A model generated the notes under the pieces. That model was not told the origin of the DNA, made no database searches, and was given only the letters and a program-made list of their open reading frames with translations. A program made the translations under genes and the position numbers. Below are positions 7,478 through 12,873 of a stretch of DNA of 20,060 nt, piece after piece; the first letter of the stretch is position 1, and the number at the start of each line of letters is the position of its first letter. The stretch spans positions 1 to 20,060 of the IMG/VR virus record IMGVR_UViG_3300042934_001314; one strand, given 5' to 3'. The DNA is from a virus.

Positions 7478-8227
7478 ATGCCGCTGATCAGTGACATCCA
7501 AGTGCTTGAACCTGGCAGCGAAGTGCTGCTCTTTGAATTGGACGGCACGGAATACGGCGCGGACGTGCTGCGCTTCCATGGGCACGCGATACCGCACACG
7601 CCGGCCGAGTTGATTGCCGCCGGCGCCAATGCTGACCAACTGTCGGCGAAGGCGATCTACTGGCAGGGCAACGAGTACAGCGCCTGGCCGATGCAAATCG
7701 ACGGTATCGAGGCGAACGGCGACGGCACGGCGGTTCGGCCCATTCTGTCGGTGGGCAACGTCAACGGGCGCATCACTGCGCTTTGTCTAGCGTTCGAGGA
7801 TCTGCTCGAGTTCAAGCTGACGATGCGGCACACGCTCGGCAGTTACCTCGACGCGGCGAACTTCCCGGCCGGCAACCCGACAGCCGACCCAACCCAAGAA
7901 ACGATCGAGGTCTGGTACATCGACCAGAAAACGAACGAGGACGGGGAGAATGTCAGTTGGGAGCTGGCCAGCCCGGGCGACGTGGGCAATGAGTCGATCG
8001 GGCGGCAGGCCACAACCCTTTGCCATTGGTGCCTCACCGGCGGCTACCGCGGGCCAAACTGCGGCTACACCGGGCCGTACGTCACGAAGGACGGCGTCAC
8101 CACCGACAACCCTGAACTTGACCAATGCGACGCCACGCTGGGCAAGGGTTGCATCCCGCGCTTCGGAGAGGGTAACCCGCTGCCGTTCGGTGGCTTCCCC
8201 GCTGTATCTCTGATCGCAAGGAGCTGA
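7478..8227 (+). CDS. L: Minor tail protein, lambda gpL-like with Fe-S-type cysteines
   Basis: A 249-residue protein; ATG 7478 follows AAGGGG. The N-terminal domain (about 1-165) matches lambda L-type tail tip proteins ('LFELDGTEYGADVLRFHGH', 'NGRITALCLAFEDLLEFK'). The C-terminal domain holds a cysteine set: CHWC at 182/185, GPNC at 195, DQC at 217 and KGC at 225, with 'GGYRGPNCGYTGPY' between. In lambda gpL the C-terminal cysteines bind an iron-sulfur cluster, so the same is likely here, although which four ligate cannot be read from sequence. The protein sits in the tail tip hub next to J. The stop is followed 1 nt later by the K-like gene, whose ribosome-binding site lies inside the end of this gene. 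Confidence 0.92.
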   Translation: MPLISDIQVLEPGSEVLLFELDGTEYGADVLRFHGHAIPHTPAELIAAGANADQLSAKAIYWQGNEYSAWPMQIDGIEANGDGTAVRPILSVGNVNGRITALCLAFEDLLEFKLTMRHTLGSYLDAANFPAGNPTADPTQETIEVWYIDQKTNEDGENVSWELASPGDVGNESIGRQATTLCHWCLTGGYRGPNCGYTGPYVTKDGVTTDNPELDQCDATLGKGCIPRFGEGNPLPFGGFPAVSLIARS

Positions 8228-8228
8228 C

Positions 8229-8993
8229 ATGCGAAAGCACATCTTGAACGCGATCCAGGAGCACGCGACGGCCGAGTACCCGAAAGAGTGCTGCGGTCTG
8301 CTGCTGGCGATCGGACGCAAGCAACAATATTTCCCCTGCACCAACGTCTCTACTGAGCCCAACGAAGAGTTTCGAATCGATCCCGAGCAGTACGCGGCGG
8401 CCGAAGAAGTGGGCGAAGTGATTGGCGTTGTGCATTCGCATCCGGACGCTACCAGCAGGCCGTCACCGCGTGACCTCGCCATGTGCGAAGCCACCGCGAT
8501 GCCTTGGCACATACTCAGTTGGCCGGAGGGCGATCTGAGAACTGTCATGCCATCTGGCGACGTGCCGCTGCTGAAGCGGCCATTCGTGCACGGGGCCTGG
8601 GACTGCTGGCAAGTATGCGCCGATTGGTACAAGCGCGAGTGGGGGCTCGAATTTGAAGCCTTCAAGCGCGTAGATGGCTGGTGGGAGAGCAAGGACAATA
8701 CCAGCCTGTACGAAGCGAACTACGAGGCCGCCGGCTTCTACCGCGTCGACCAACCGCAGCGCGGCGACATGATCGTGATGGAAGTTGGGCGCACCGTTTA
8801 CCCGAACCACGCGGGGATTTTCCTCGGCGCGGATCCGTCTTTGCCAGGTGAGGATGCGGCGACGTTCGGGCCGGGTCCATTCCTGCTGCACCACCTGTAC
8901 GGCAGGCCATCTGAGGTCATTGTGTTTGGCGGGCCGTGGCTCGACCGGACACGCTTGATTCTTAGGCACAGGGACGCACAAATAACCACTTGA
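8229..8993 (+). CDS. K: Tail tip peptidase, lambda gpK-like (JAB/MPN + NlpC/P60)
   Basis: A 254-residue, two-domain protein. AAGGAG at 8218-8223 precedes ATG 8229. The N-terminal domain (1-110) has a complete JAMM metal-binding motif: E20, H69-S-H71-P, S79 and D82. The C-terminal domain (about 115-250) is NlpC/P60-like, with catalytic Cys in 'WDCWQV' (C126) and His in 'NHAGIFLG' (H194). Lambda gpK has the same architecture. In long-tailed phages this protein is thought to process tail tip components or cut peptidoglycan during DNA entry. Both active sites look intact. This is the last core tail gene before the first cargo island; in lambda the I gene would follow directly. Confidence 0.93.
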   Translation: MRKHILNAIQEHATAEYPKECCGLLLAIGRKQQYFPCTNVSTEPNEEFRIDPEQYAAAEEVGEVIGVVHSHPDATSRPSPRDLAMCEATAMPWHILSWPEGDLRTVMPSGDVPLLKRPFVHGAWDCWQVCADWYKREWGLEFEAFKRVDGWWESKDNTSLYEANYEAAGFYRVDQPQRGDMIVMEVGRTVYPNHAGIFLGADPSLPGEDAATFGPGPFLLHHLYGRPSEVIVFGGPWLDRTRLILRHRDAQITT

Positions 8994-9018
8994 TGCGGCA
9001 TGGCCGCCGGAGATTTAT

Positions 9019-9255
9019 ATGCAACAAAGCTACGCGATGACTATACAAAACCTGTTCACGATCGACGAAGGAGTCTTGTCTGGAGGAGTCGCGGAAATTG
9101 CGATCCTTGATGGCTCACTCGAAGTAGACCGAGTTAAGCTTTCAGGGAAGGTTGGCCCCGGTGAAAGCGTTTATCGCCGCGAGTACATAGGCAAGCCGGG
9201 CCTGAGGGCCGAGCTTCTGACAGAAGTTGGTCAGATCACATTTACGGCGATCTGA
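9019..9255 (+). CDS. Small protein of unknown function, paralogue of the 11932-12168 gene
   Basis: A 78-residue protein starting MQQSYAMTIQNLF. CGGAGA lies 5-6 nt before ATG 9019. It is clearly related to the product of 11932-12168: both have an N-terminal 'TI.(N/H)DL' type strand, a central 'ILD/VLD' strand, a basic patch, and a shared 'R(E/K)Y.GKPGL.A.L' motif near residues 54-67. No signal peptide, membrane segment or catalytic motif is visible, so it is probably a small beta-rich cytoplasmic protein. It begins 25 nt after the K-like stop and is the first gene of the first cargo island. Its base composition appears somewhat less GC-rich than the tail genes. A cargo (moron) role is inferred; the function is unknown. 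Confidence 0.7.
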   Translation: MQQSYAMTIQNLFTIDEGVLSGGVAEIAILDGSLEVDRVKLSGKVGPGESVYRREYIGKPGLRAELLTEVGQITFTAI

Positions 9256-9264
9256 CCTCGAAAG

Positions 9265-9516
9265 TTAGCCGCGCGGCTCTTCCTCTCTGATGAATTCATC
9301 TGTGCCTGGAAGGTGGAAGACGTAGCTTACCTTGTAGCCCTCTCCCATGGTCCGCGCTCTTGCCTCTGCATCAGCTTTTGTAGGGAATGCTCCTACCATG
9401 ATGTTTGGCTCTTCACGCACTACACCCCATGTGTAGATCCAATCTTTTTTGCTCTGGGCATATTCTTCGTTGCTCACATCGACCTGCAGGTCATAAACGC
9501 GCCGAAATTGGCGCAA
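9265..9516 (-). CDS. Small minus-strand cargo protein, unknown function
   Basis: An 83-residue protein on the minus strand, convergent with the preceding gene. The only well-supported start is TTG (9514-9516), with AAGGA 6 nt upstream; no in-frame ATG lies near the N-terminus and a TAG closes the frame at 9577-9579. The sequence begins MRQFRRVYDLQVDVS and has an aromatic 'KKDWIYTWGVV' segment, then 'VGAFPTKADAEARARTMGEGY' and 'KVSYVFHL', a beta-alpha-beta layout loosely like a SPOR-type fold, although this is weak. Its C-terminus is acidic. The leader holds a 10-bp hairpin that would bury the ribosome-binding site, and further upstream is the conserved block shared with two other minus-strand genes. 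A longer antisense frame (9313-9888) is judged a shadow. Confidence 0.6.
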   Translation of the reverse strand: MRQFRRVYDLQVDVSNEEYAQSKKDWIYTWGVVREEPNIMVGAFPTKADAEARARTMGEGYKVSYVFHLPGTDEFIREEEPRG

Positions 9517-9517
9517 T

Positions 9518-9550
9518 CCCAGTCCTTGGGCTTGCAGGCAAAGGACTGGG
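9518..9550 (-). promoter_or_regulatory. Perfect 10-bp hairpin covering the ribosome-binding site of the minus-strand gene
   Basis: CCCAGTCCTT (9518-9527) and AAGGACTGGG (9541-9550) are exact inverted repeats separated by 13 nt. In the minus-strand transcript, the 3' arm contains the AAGGA ribosome-binding site and ends 1 nt before the TTG start, so folding would mask translation. There is no T run on either side, so it is not an intrinsic terminator. Confidence 0.6.
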
Positions 9551-9576
9551 GGAATCCGTTGCGTGAGGGCAAGAGG

Positions 9577-9636
9577 CTACTATCGGAGGTCGGCGGGGCG
9601 TTACTGTGCTTTCGTCCACGCTGGATGGGCGCACAG
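9577..9636 (-). repeat. Conserved upstream block, copy 1
   Basis: This lies upstream of the 9265-9516 minus-strand gene. It shares CTACTATCG, a 12-nt gap, and GCGTTACTG...TTCGTCCAC (plus-strand reading) with copies at 10773 and 12814. Over a 22-bp part it matches copy 2 at 17 positions and copy 3 at 16. Its right end (9621-9636) is a CTG-N10-CAG dyad at exactly the same offset as in copy 3. It ends 1 nt before a forward -35-like hexamer, so it could also influence the DUF4236 gene. Confidence 0.65.
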
Positions 9637-9637
9637 C

Positions 9638-9665
9638 TTGGCGAAAATCATAATCGGTTTATGAT
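9638..9665 (+). promoter_or_regulatory. Sigma70-like promoter for the DUF4236 gene, overlapped by an inverted repeat
   Basis: TTGGCG (9638-9643), a 16-nt spacer and TATGAT (9660-9665) make a plausible sigma70 promoter pointing at the gene starting at 9695. A perfect 7-bp inverted repeat, ATCATAA (9647-9653) and TTATGAT (9659-9665) with a 5-nt centre, covers the spacer and the whole -10 element. That is the usual layout of a repressor operator. The promoter would let this cargo gene be expressed independently of the late operon. Confidence 0.55.
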
Positions 9666-9694
9666 GGCTTTTCGCTTTCTCAAGGATTTGAGCC

Positions 9695-9976
9695 ATGGCC
9701 TTTCGCATTCGGAAAAGTTTCAAAGTCGCCCCAGGCATTCGCCTCAATGTCAGCAAGAGCGGCCTCAGCACATCGATAGGCGGAAAAGGCGCGACGGTGA
9801 ATCTGAGCAAGCGTGGGACGAAAGTAACGAGCAGCCTTCCGGGAACGGGGCTTTCTTCATCCAAGCTGTTTGGCGGAGCGAAGAGTAGCGTTGCTAAAAC
9901 TGCGCCTACACCTTTATGGGCACACATCGTGACATGGCTGATAATAGTCGGCGTTCTAGGGGCGATCTTCAGCTGA
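9695..9976 (+). CDS. DUF4236 family protein with C-terminal membrane segment
   Basis: A 93-residue protein. AAGGA (9682-9686) precedes ATG 9695 by 8 nt. Residues 1-55 (FRIRKSFKVAPGIRLNVSKS, then 'GLSTSIGGKGATVNLSKRGTKVT' and LPGTGLS) are a textbook DUF4236 domain, a short glycine/serine-rich beta domain of unknown function found in many bacteria and prophages. Residues about 73-92 (PLWAHIVTWLIIVGVLGAIF) form a single membrane helix, so the DUF4236 domain is probably held at the inner membrane. It has its own promoter-like sequence with an overlapping inverted repeat and its own terminator, the hallmarks of an autonomous cargo (moron) gene. Its role could be a lysogen-expressed trait such as exclusion, but nothing in the sequence proves this. 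Confidence 0.85.
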   Translation: MAFRIRKSFKVAPGIRLNVSKSGLSTSIGGKGATVNLSKRGTKVTSSLPGTGLSSSKLFGGAKSSVAKTAPTPLWAHIVTWLIIVGVLGAIFS

Positions 9977-9978
9977 AA

Positions 9979-10008
9979 CAAAACCCAGCCATCTCGCTGG
10001 GCTTTTCG
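9979..10008. terminator. Bidirectional intrinsic terminator between convergent genes
   Basis: CCCAGC (9984-9989) and GCTGGG (9996-10001) form a stem with a 6-nt loop. It is followed by CTTTT on the plus strand and by TTTTGTTT on the minus strand. It sits between the end of the DUF4236 gene (9976) and the end of the convergent minus-strand gene (10017), so one hairpin can serve both. Confidence 0.75.
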
Positions 10009-10016
10009 TACCAAGC

Positions 10017-10739
10017 CTAAGATTTCGGCAGGCTCAGCAGTACGCCCACCATTGGACGATCTCCCCAGCCACCGGAGAGCTTGGCTTTTGTCTGGAGCCG
10101 CCAAGTACCGGTCACCCCCATGTCGGCGACTTGCTGTTGAAAGTTTGCGGCTGCGCCACGTGGCAGATAACCGACTTTGAAACCTTCAATATAGACGGCG
10201 CACGCATTTGGGTCATGCGGGTTGTCTGGCTCGGCGACTATGTCTGCTACGAAGTCATTGTCAGTAGCCATGTGGCGGCCGTTTCGTAATCTTCGAAGTG
10301 CTGGCTGGTAGTAGGATTCGCCAACGACGTCGAAGGTACATGCATGTCCTCCGGTGATCTTCCCTGTGAGCGGCGGGAGATCTACCTCTACCGGATTGTC
10401 TTTCTTGGCGCGCGTCTTTTTCGGCTTCTCCGCTACAGGTTGGGCGGGCGGTATGGAATGTGTCGCCACTGGCTTTTGAGCATTGGCCTCCAAAGCTTGG
10501 GATCTAACAGGCGGCGAGTGCCGAGTGTTCGCGACGACCACAAGACGAGTAGCCCGTTCATAACTGATCTTGAGAAGTCGAGCCAACTCATGAGGCGTTT
10601 TGGGGCCGCTTATGGCTATCAGGTTCTTAGCTTCAATGAGTAAGTTGTCGTCCAGGCAGTCGGTTGTCGAGTCGGAGACCGAATCAGCAGCCGTTGTCGA
10701 TCTTGAGTTGGGCGAGAAGATACGCCTCCACCACGACAT
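10017..10739 (-). CDS. FtsK-gamma-like winged helix fused to HIRAN-like domain
   Basis: A 240-residue minus-strand protein. GGAG precedes ATG (10737-10739) by 6 nt. Residues about 30-70 (LLIEAKNLIAISG, 'HELARLLKISYERATRLV') follow the FtsK gamma winged-helix pattern, which in FtsK reads DNA orientation sequences. Residues 75-125 are a Pro/Lys-rich linker ('EKPKKTRAKKDNP'). Residues about 135-238 resemble a HIRAN domain: 'FDVVGESYYQPALRRL', 'DNDFVADIVAEPDNPHDPNA', 'VYIEGFKVGYLPRGAA'. HIRAN domains of HLTF-type proteins bind DNA ends, and stand-alone forms occur in phages. A DNA-binding role is therefore likely, with the target unknown. It carries copy 2 of the conserved upstream block 34 nt before its start and ends at a shared terminator. 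It is transcribed against the tail operon. Confidence 0.75.
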   Translation of the reverse strand: MSWWRRIFSPNSRSTTAADSVSDSTTDCLDDNLLIEAKNLIAISGPKTPHELARLLKISYERATRLVVVANTRHSPPVRSQALEANAQKPVATHSIPPAQPVAEKPKKTRAKKDNPVEVDLPPLTGKITGGHACTFDVVGESYYQPALRRLRNGRHMATDNDFVADIVAEPDNPHDPNACAVYIEGFKVGYLPRGAAANFQQQVADMGVTGTWRLQTKAKLSGGWGDRPMVGVLLSLPKS

Positions 10740-10772
10740 CTAAAGCTCCTTTGCTTGATTTTGGACGAAACC

Positions 10773-10815
10773 CTACTATCGAACCGTTTCAGCGCGTTAC
10801 TGGGGATTCGTACAG
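10773..10815 (-). repeat. Conserved upstream block, copy 2
   Basis: Upstream of the HIRAN-like gene. It has CTACTATCG (10773-10781), identical to copy 1, a 12-nt gap, then GCGTTACTGGGGATTCGTAC (start 10794). A CTG-N10-CAG dyad spans 10800-10815. On the minus strand the left part reads CGATAGTAG, in which GATAGT could be a weak -10 element; no matching -35 is seen. Confidence 0.65.
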
Positions 10816-10861
10816 CAGCGTTCCGGTGTAACCTTGGACCTTTCCCACAGGAGTGACCTGC

Positions 10862-11284
10862 ATGAAATTGATCGTAGGAGCGCTGGCGGTAGCGCTGTTG
10901 GCGGGGTGTGCGACTTCGCCGGTGCCTTCCAATGAAGCCAAGCAGGCGCCGGCCAGTCAGTTGTCGGCCTACCAGTCCAAGCCATCAGGGGCATATGGGA
11001 CACTGCAAGTGATCCGCGACTCTGGGCAGACCGGAAGCCTTTGTTCAATGGCCGTTTTTATCGATGGCAAACAAGCTGCCAAGCTCGACCCGGGTCAGAA
11101 GGCATCTTTCTATCTGCCGCCTGATTCAGTTGCAGTTGGCGCCGCTTACACGGGCTCTGGCATCTGCTCTATGGGTGCAGCCCGAGTGGAGCGGGAAGCG
11201 ATCGTGAAAGACGGCGCGGTCAAGAAATACCGAGTTTTCACCGGGGGCGATGGGCAGATCGACATACTGCCCACGACTCTCTGA
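10862..11284 (+). CDS. Small secreted lipoprotein (DUF2846-like), cargo gene
   Basis: A 140-residue protein. An in-frame GTG at 10853 touches the ribosome-binding site AGGAG (10848-10852), so ATG 10862, 9 nt away, is the better start. The N-terminus MKLIVGALAVALLAGC is a lipoprotein signal with lipobox L13-A14-G15-C16. Ala at +2 favours sorting to the outer membrane. The mature part has a flexible Ser/Ala/Gln linker and then a beta domain ('YGTLQVIRD', 'SMAVFIDGKQAAKLDPGQKA', 'YRVFTGGDGQ') resembling DUF2846/PEGA-like surface folds. Two Cys (C61, C102) in similar CSM contexts could form a disulfide. It lies divergent to the HIRAN-like gene and ends in a terminator. A surface-altering or superinfection-exclusion role is plausible but inferred. 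Confidence 0.85.
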   Translation: MKLIVGALAVALLAGCATSPVPSNEAKQAPASQLSAYQSKPSGAYGTLQVIRDSGQTGSLCSMAVFIDGKQAAKLDPGQKASFYLPPDSVAVGAAYTGSGICSMGAARVEREAIVKDGAVKKYRVFTGGDGQIDILPTTL

Positions 11285-11288
11285 ACAG

Positions 11289-11310
11289 ACCGCCTCCGGG
11301 CGGTTTTTTA
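11289..11310 (+). terminator. Intrinsic terminator closing cargo island 1
   Basis: ACCGCC (11289-11294) and GGCGGT (11299-11304) form a stem with a 4-nt loop, followed by a run of six to seven T. It is preceded by ACAG and followed by TTGCCTGGAGAATGGC directly in front of the gpI-like ATG. The same stem and leader recur at 12874 and, with a different stem, at 18377. Confidence 0.88.
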
Positions 11311-11326
11311 TTGCCTGGAGAATGGC

Positions 11327-11935
11327 ATGTGCTCAGCAATCACCTACACGCCAATGACGAACGTCATGTTGTCCGGTTCGCTTGCGAAGAAGTTTTTTCG
11401 AAGCAAGCCATTCCTTCTCGATGGCGGATCGGCAGTGGAGGTGTTCCGTGCGCTCAATGCGACCATCGATGGTTTCGCCGAAGAAATTAAACGACTGGAG
11501 CGCCTTGGGCTGAAGTTTGCGATCTTCCGAAATCGCGAAAACATCGGGATGGATGGATTCGATCTCGGCGGTACGCGCGAAATTCGCATTGTCCCGGTGA
11601 TTGCCGGGAGCAAGCGTGCGGGCGGGCTGCAGACCATCATCGGCACAGTGATGATCGCCGCAGCCTATGTACTGTCATTCACTCCATTTGCAGCCGCATC
11701 TCCGTTTTTGTATGCGGCCGGCGCGTCGATGGCGATCGGCGGCGTGATTCAAATGCTCAGCCCTCAAGCCTCAGGCCTGAAGCAAAGCGCATCCCCCGAA
11801 AACTCACCGTCCTACGCCTTCGGCAGCGCCAAGAACACCACGGCCAGCGGCAACCCGGTACCGATCTGCATCGGCGAGCGCCGGTGGGGCGGGATGATCG
11901 TTTCAGCCTCCATCCTGGCGGAGGATAAGGCATGA
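11327..11935 (+). CDS. I: Tail assembly protein, lambda gpI-like
   Basis: A 202-residue protein. TGGAG (11316-11320) precedes ATG 11327 by 6 nt. It has the lambda tail I family pattern: an N-terminal 'VMLSGSLAKKFFRSKPFLLD' ubiquitin-like region, 'IRIVPVIAGSKRAGG', a hydrophobic glycine/alanine-rich stretch (about 100-144), and the conserved C-terminus 'PSYAFGSAKNTTASGNPVPI' and 'GERRWGGMIVSASI'. In lambda, gpI is required for tail tip assembly but is not found in the virion; it is encoded just before J. Here J is displaced about 1 kb downstream by the second cargo island. The stop overlaps the next ATG (ATGA). A terminator lies directly upstream, so expression needs read-through or antitermination. 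Confidence 0.9.
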   Translation: MCSAITYTPMTNVMLSGSLAKKFFRSKPFLLDGGSAVEVFRALNATIDGFAEEIKRLERLGLKFAIFRNRENIGMDGFDLGGTREIRIVPVIAGSKRAGGLQTIIGTVMIAAAYVLSFTPFAAASPFLYAAGASMAIGGVIQMLSPQASGLKQSASPENSPSYAFGSAKNTTASGNPVPICIGERRWGGMIVSASILAEDKA

Positions 11936-12168
11936 CCAAAGTGACCTACAGCATCACCATCCACGACCTGCATCGACTTGAAGGTGGAGTGGTTTGTGGC
12001 GACGAAGCGGTGGTGGCCGTTCTGGATAACGGGCGCGAGATTCATCACGAGCGTTTCACAGGCAAATGCACATCGCCAAGCGGCTACACGCGAAAGTATC
12101 GCGGCAAGCCAGGCCTTACCGCCGCTCTGATCTCTGGCAACTGCTGTATGGAAATCAGTGCGGGATAG
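11932..12168 (+). CDS. Small protein of unknown function, paralogue of the 9019-9255 gene
   Basis: A 78-residue protein with its ATG overlapping the gpI stop by 4 nt; GGAGG lies about 10 nt upstream. It shares with the 9019-9255 product the same length, an N-terminal 'TI.DL' segment, central 'VVAVLD' strand, and 'RKYRGKPGLTAALI' motif near residues 54-67. Differences include three extra Cys (two adjacent near residue 72). The last 14 nt overlap the end of the convergent minus-strand gene (12155-12168). No membrane or secretion signal is seen. That both members of the pair come first in their islands, directly behind a core tail gene, suggests a duplication tied to island formation. Function unknown. 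Confidence 0.72.
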   Translation: MTKVTYSITIHDLHRLEGGVVCGDEAVVAVLDNGREIHHERFTGKCTSPSGYTRKYRGKPGLTAALISGNCCMEISAG

Positions 12169-12778
12169 CGATATCTAAGGACCCCAGCGATGAAAATTCC
12201 ACTCCATCTTTGGTTAGCTTGAGGACGTTGGCCTCTCCGCCGATAAGGACACGCCGCCCCTTCGGCTTCGCGTATTCCAGAAGTGCTTGCACTCTCATGA
12301 TTTCTCTGCCGCTTTCGGGGAAGTTCCAATACTCCACCCCTCCCAGCTCCTCGACGGTCACCACCGGCTTCATTGCGAGGCCGTGGGATAGTCTGGAGGA
12401 TTCGAAGTCCGATGTAGAACGGTAAACATAGCCATGAACAAAGCCAGTATCGTTGGAAATCCCGAAAAGATAGATCGTTGCTGTTTGATCCGAGAGGGCG
12501 GGGAACTCGCGCTGCACTTTGCGCCAGATGGCCTGAAGTCGCTTGGTCGCTTGCTCGTTGAGAGAATCTACATCCGAGGCAGTACGCTGATCATTCACGA
12601 AGGAAATCCAGTGTATGAAGAGGTCGGCGGCACCCGTGCCAGCGGTGATCAGCTTTAGCCTGTCTACCGCAACGGCTTTATTCGCATATCCAAGGAAGCT
12701 TTCTTCAGGTGTTGCGACCAGAGTGTCAGTCACAACAGTTGCTTCGTGATCGTCCGTGTAGAAAAGCAGTGAACTCAT
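12155..12778 (-). CDS. Proteasome-like Ntn hydrolase homologue (Ser nucleophile), cargo gene
   Basis: A 207-residue minus-strand protein. The frame extends upstream to 12928, but ATG 12776-12778 has GGAG 5 nt before it and the extension would cross a terminator, so I start here. It begins MSSLLFYTDDHEATVVTDT. If Met1 is removed, Ser is residue 1, Asp (VTD) is 17, Asn-Lys are 32-33 and a G..AAD motif falls at 46-51: the positions of the catalytic Thr1, Asp17, Lys33 and the SGxxAD region of proteasome beta subunits and HslV, without gaps. The length also fits a beta subunit (about 200). The fold is inferred from this register. The substrate is unknown. Copy 3 of the conserved upstream block, with a CTGT-N8-ACAG dyad, lies 36 nt upstream. 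Confidence 0.72.
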   Translation of the reverse strand: MSSLLFYTDDHEATVVTDTLVATPEESFLGYANKAVAVDRLKLITAGTGAADLFIHWISFVNDQRTASDVDSLNEQATKRLQAIWRKVQREFPALSDQTATIYLFGISNDTGFVHGYVYRSTSDFESSRLSHGLAMKPVVTVEELGGVEYWNFPESGREIMRVQALLEYAKPKGRRVLIGGEANVLKLTKDGVEFSSLGSLDIAIPH

Positions 12779-12813
12779 GAAGGCTCCAAGCCAAGTGGAT
12801 TCGTCGGCAGAGG

Positions 12814-12873
12814 CTACGCTTCGCTCAAGCTGAACCGCTACTGGAGTTTCATCCACTCTGTACAGATACACAG
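12814..12873 (-). repeat. Conserved upstream block, copy 3
   Basis: Upstream of the Ntn-hydrolase-like gene. It keeps CTAC, a 12-nt gap register, and CCGCTACTGGAGTTTCATCC (start 12835), matching copy 1 at 16 and copy 2 at 15 of 22 positions. The right end (12858-12873) is CTGTACAGATACACAG, a complete CTGT-N8-ACAG dyad of the LexA-box type, at the same offset as the dyad in copy 1. The -10-like GATAGT of copies 1 and 2 is not kept here. Confidence 0.6.

Noticed and set aside
9267-9278. AGCCGCGCGGCT palindrome as a terminator or operator
   Set aside because: It is inside the end of a coding region, has almost no loop and no T run. A short GC-rich palindrome is expected by chance here.
9313-9888. 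191-codon plus-strand frame opposite the small minus-strand gene and in another frame over the DUF4236 gene
   Set aside because: It overlaps a clear DUF4236 gene, has odd composition (many Cys, His, Arg, Gln) and no ribosome-binding site. The minus-strand gene with a shared upstream block is the better reading.
12434-12658. 74-codon plus-strand frame inside the Ntn-hydrolase-like gene
   Set aside because: It is antisense to a longer gene with catalytic residues in register, and has no ribosome-binding site.
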